From contig CAAELZ010000026.1 of NCBI GenBank assembly GCA_900756945.1, positions 1 to 49,064 on the forward strand: 49,064 nucleotides of DNA, read 5' to 3'. Position numbers and translations under genes: made by a program. Within the stretch, counting starts at the first letter, position 1. Each line of letters starts with the position of its first letter. Below, piece by piece: positions 48,219 to 49,064 of this stretch. This DNA comes from an uncultured Collinsella sp. (GTDB lineage: Bacteria; Actinomycetota; Coriobacteriia; Coriobacteriales; Coriobacteriaceae). The notes under the pieces were generated by a model. That model was not told where the DNA came from. It saw nothing but the letters and a program-made list of their open reading frames with translations, and did no database searches.

Positions 48219-48902
48219 CTAGATTACGAAGAGGATCACCGCCATGAACTGGAAGATACTGCCGGCGAGCACCCACAAGTGAAACACACTGTGCAGGTAA
48301 CGCACGTTTTTGGCGATGTAGAACGGCACGCCCACGGTGTAGCACACGCCGCCGACAGCGAGCAGAGCAAGTGCCACGGGGTTGAGCAGCGACACGAGCT
48401 CGGGCAGCTTAAAGACGACGAGCCAGCCCATCAGCAGGTAGACCAGGCCGCTTACCCAGTGCGGTTGACGCTCGCGCATAAAGCACTCGAGGGCGATGCC
48501 GATAATGGCGATGGCCCATACGGCAAAGAACAGCGCAGGGCCGCCGTCGTTTGCGAGCGTGATAAGGCAAAACGGCGTATAGCTGCCCGCAATGAGCAGG
48601 TAGATGCAGCTGTGGTCGATGATGCGAAACACGCGCTTGGCGCGCGCGGGCTGAATCGCGTGGTAGAGCGTGGAGGCTAGGTATTCGAGGATAATGCTGA
48701 CGCCATAGACAATCGCCGCGGCCATGTGGGCCGGGCCTCCGCCGCGCAGGGCGGCGAATACGATCAGGAGCACCAGGCCCGCGATACCCAGCAGGCAGCC
48801 GACACCATGGGTGACGGAGTTCATGATCTCCTCGCCCACCGTGTAGTGTGGAACGGCCGCGGTCTTGGGTCGCGGCTTAGAACTGTCGCTCGAATCGGAC
48901 AT
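48219..48902 (-). CDS. Hemolysin III family protein (YqfA/TrhA, PAQR-like)
   Basis: This 227-residue integral protein has seven membrane helices and the family metal-binding motifs: EEIMNSVTHGVGCLLG at the start, EYLASTLYHAIQ (Ser and His), RIIDHSCIYLLIAGSYTPF (Asp/His), and HSVFHLWVLAGSIFQF near the end. The family is structurally related to adiponectin receptors and is linked to membrane lipid homeostasis; the hemolysin name is historical. ATG 48902 is used; GGAGG lies 11 nt upstream. The TTG six codons earlier is a less likely start. It is close to the CNNM/CorC gene on the same strand but separated by 114 nt without a clear terminator. Confidence 0.92.
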   Translation of the reverse strand: MSDSSDSSKPRPKTAAVPHYTVGEEIMNSVTHGVGCLLGIAGLVLLIVFAALRGGGPAHMAAAIVYGVSIILEYLASTLYHAIQPARAKRVFRIIDHSCIYLLIAGSYTPFCLITLANDGGPALFFAVWAIAIIGIALECFMRERQPHWVSGLVYLLMGWLVVFKLPELVSLLNPVALALLAVGGVCYTVGVPFYIAKNVRYLHSVFHLWVLAGSIFQFMAVILFVI

Positions 48903-49004
48903 GCCGGTTACATCCTCCAACGTAAAGAGTTCTCAACACTATATCAAAGCGTCTAGGTACGTGCGAAATTTGCACCCCTTGATTCTCATCTTCATTGCAA
49001 CAGA

Positions 49005-49042
49005 CTCAGGACTCAGCGCAACGCTTTGCGCTGAGTCCTGAG
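49005..49042. terminator. Strong hairpin at the window end
   Basis: Perfect 17-bp arms CTCAGGACTCAGCGCAA and TTGCGCTGAGTCCTGAG enclose the loop cgct. It lies upstream of the hemolysin III gene and is probably the terminator of a gene beyond the window. Confidence 0.75.
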
Positions 49043-49064
49043 GCGCGAATCCGGGTAGGCAACC

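Overview
The window looks like a chromosomal segment of a high-GC gut actinobacterium of the class Coriobacteriia, most like Collinsella. This is inferred from the strongly GC-biased codon use, the abundance of PTS and glycoside-utilisation genes, and relatives I recognise from that group (DUF4867, NRMT-like NRAMP, DUF1593 and split-transketolase proteins). No rRNA, tRNA or CRISPR array was seen. Most genes are on the minus strand.

Layout. 1-543: the 3' end of an IS110-family transposase, followed by a composite hairpin repeat that recurs twice more. 1034-5919: a minus-strand sugar cassette (GPH/MFS transporter, DUF5060/DUF5605 glycosidase, ROK kinase) divergent from a TetR-type regulator, with two strong palindromes between them. 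6023-12573: an apiosidase-like (DUF4038) protein and a PTS EIIBC on the minus strand, divergent from an esterase and a DUF1593 protein across a 490-bp operator-rich region. 12922-17219: a plus-strand four-gene module of two zinc-ribbon proteins, an SPFH/virion-core-like protein and a lipoprotein, resembling the membrane-stress genes ydjG/ydjI of Bacillus but without pspA. 17329-21325: an overlapping three-gene sensory operon (7TM degenerate kinase, histidine kinase, NarL-type regulator).

21667-28263: GH1 6-phospho-beta-glucosidase, DUF4867 protein, a lower-GC island (BglG/LicT antiterminator, second EIIBC, alpha/beta hydrolase) with a leader terminator, and luxS. 28416-34518: a pentose-type catabolic cluster (L-fucose/L-arabinose-isomerase-like protein, two-subunit transketolase, FGGY kinase) next to a LacI regulator. 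34745-36719: nucleoside hydrolase plus ribokinase (ribonucleoside salvage). 36907-39123: an OatA-like acyltransferase. 39669-42784: an NRAMP-related transporter with a MgtE-N/CBS membrane protein, probably a magnesium transport unit. 43113-48902: envelope genes (deacetylase-like protein with altered metal ligands, PRC-barrel, YtxH, an unusual cyanophycin-synthetase-like domain protein, a CNNM/CorC protein, a hemolysin III protein).

The most interesting reading is that the DUF4038/EIIBC locus and the isomerase/split-transketolase/kinase locus, 20 kb apart, form one regulon under the LacI protein. Both control regions carry similar TAAAC...GTTTA operator-like words. Together the genes would fit import of a beta-glycoside, cytoplasmic release of a branched pentose such as D-apiose, isomerisation, phosphorylation and transketolase cleavage. 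This is a hypothesis from gene content only. A second theme is an unusual density of long intergenic inverted repeats of at least five sequence types.
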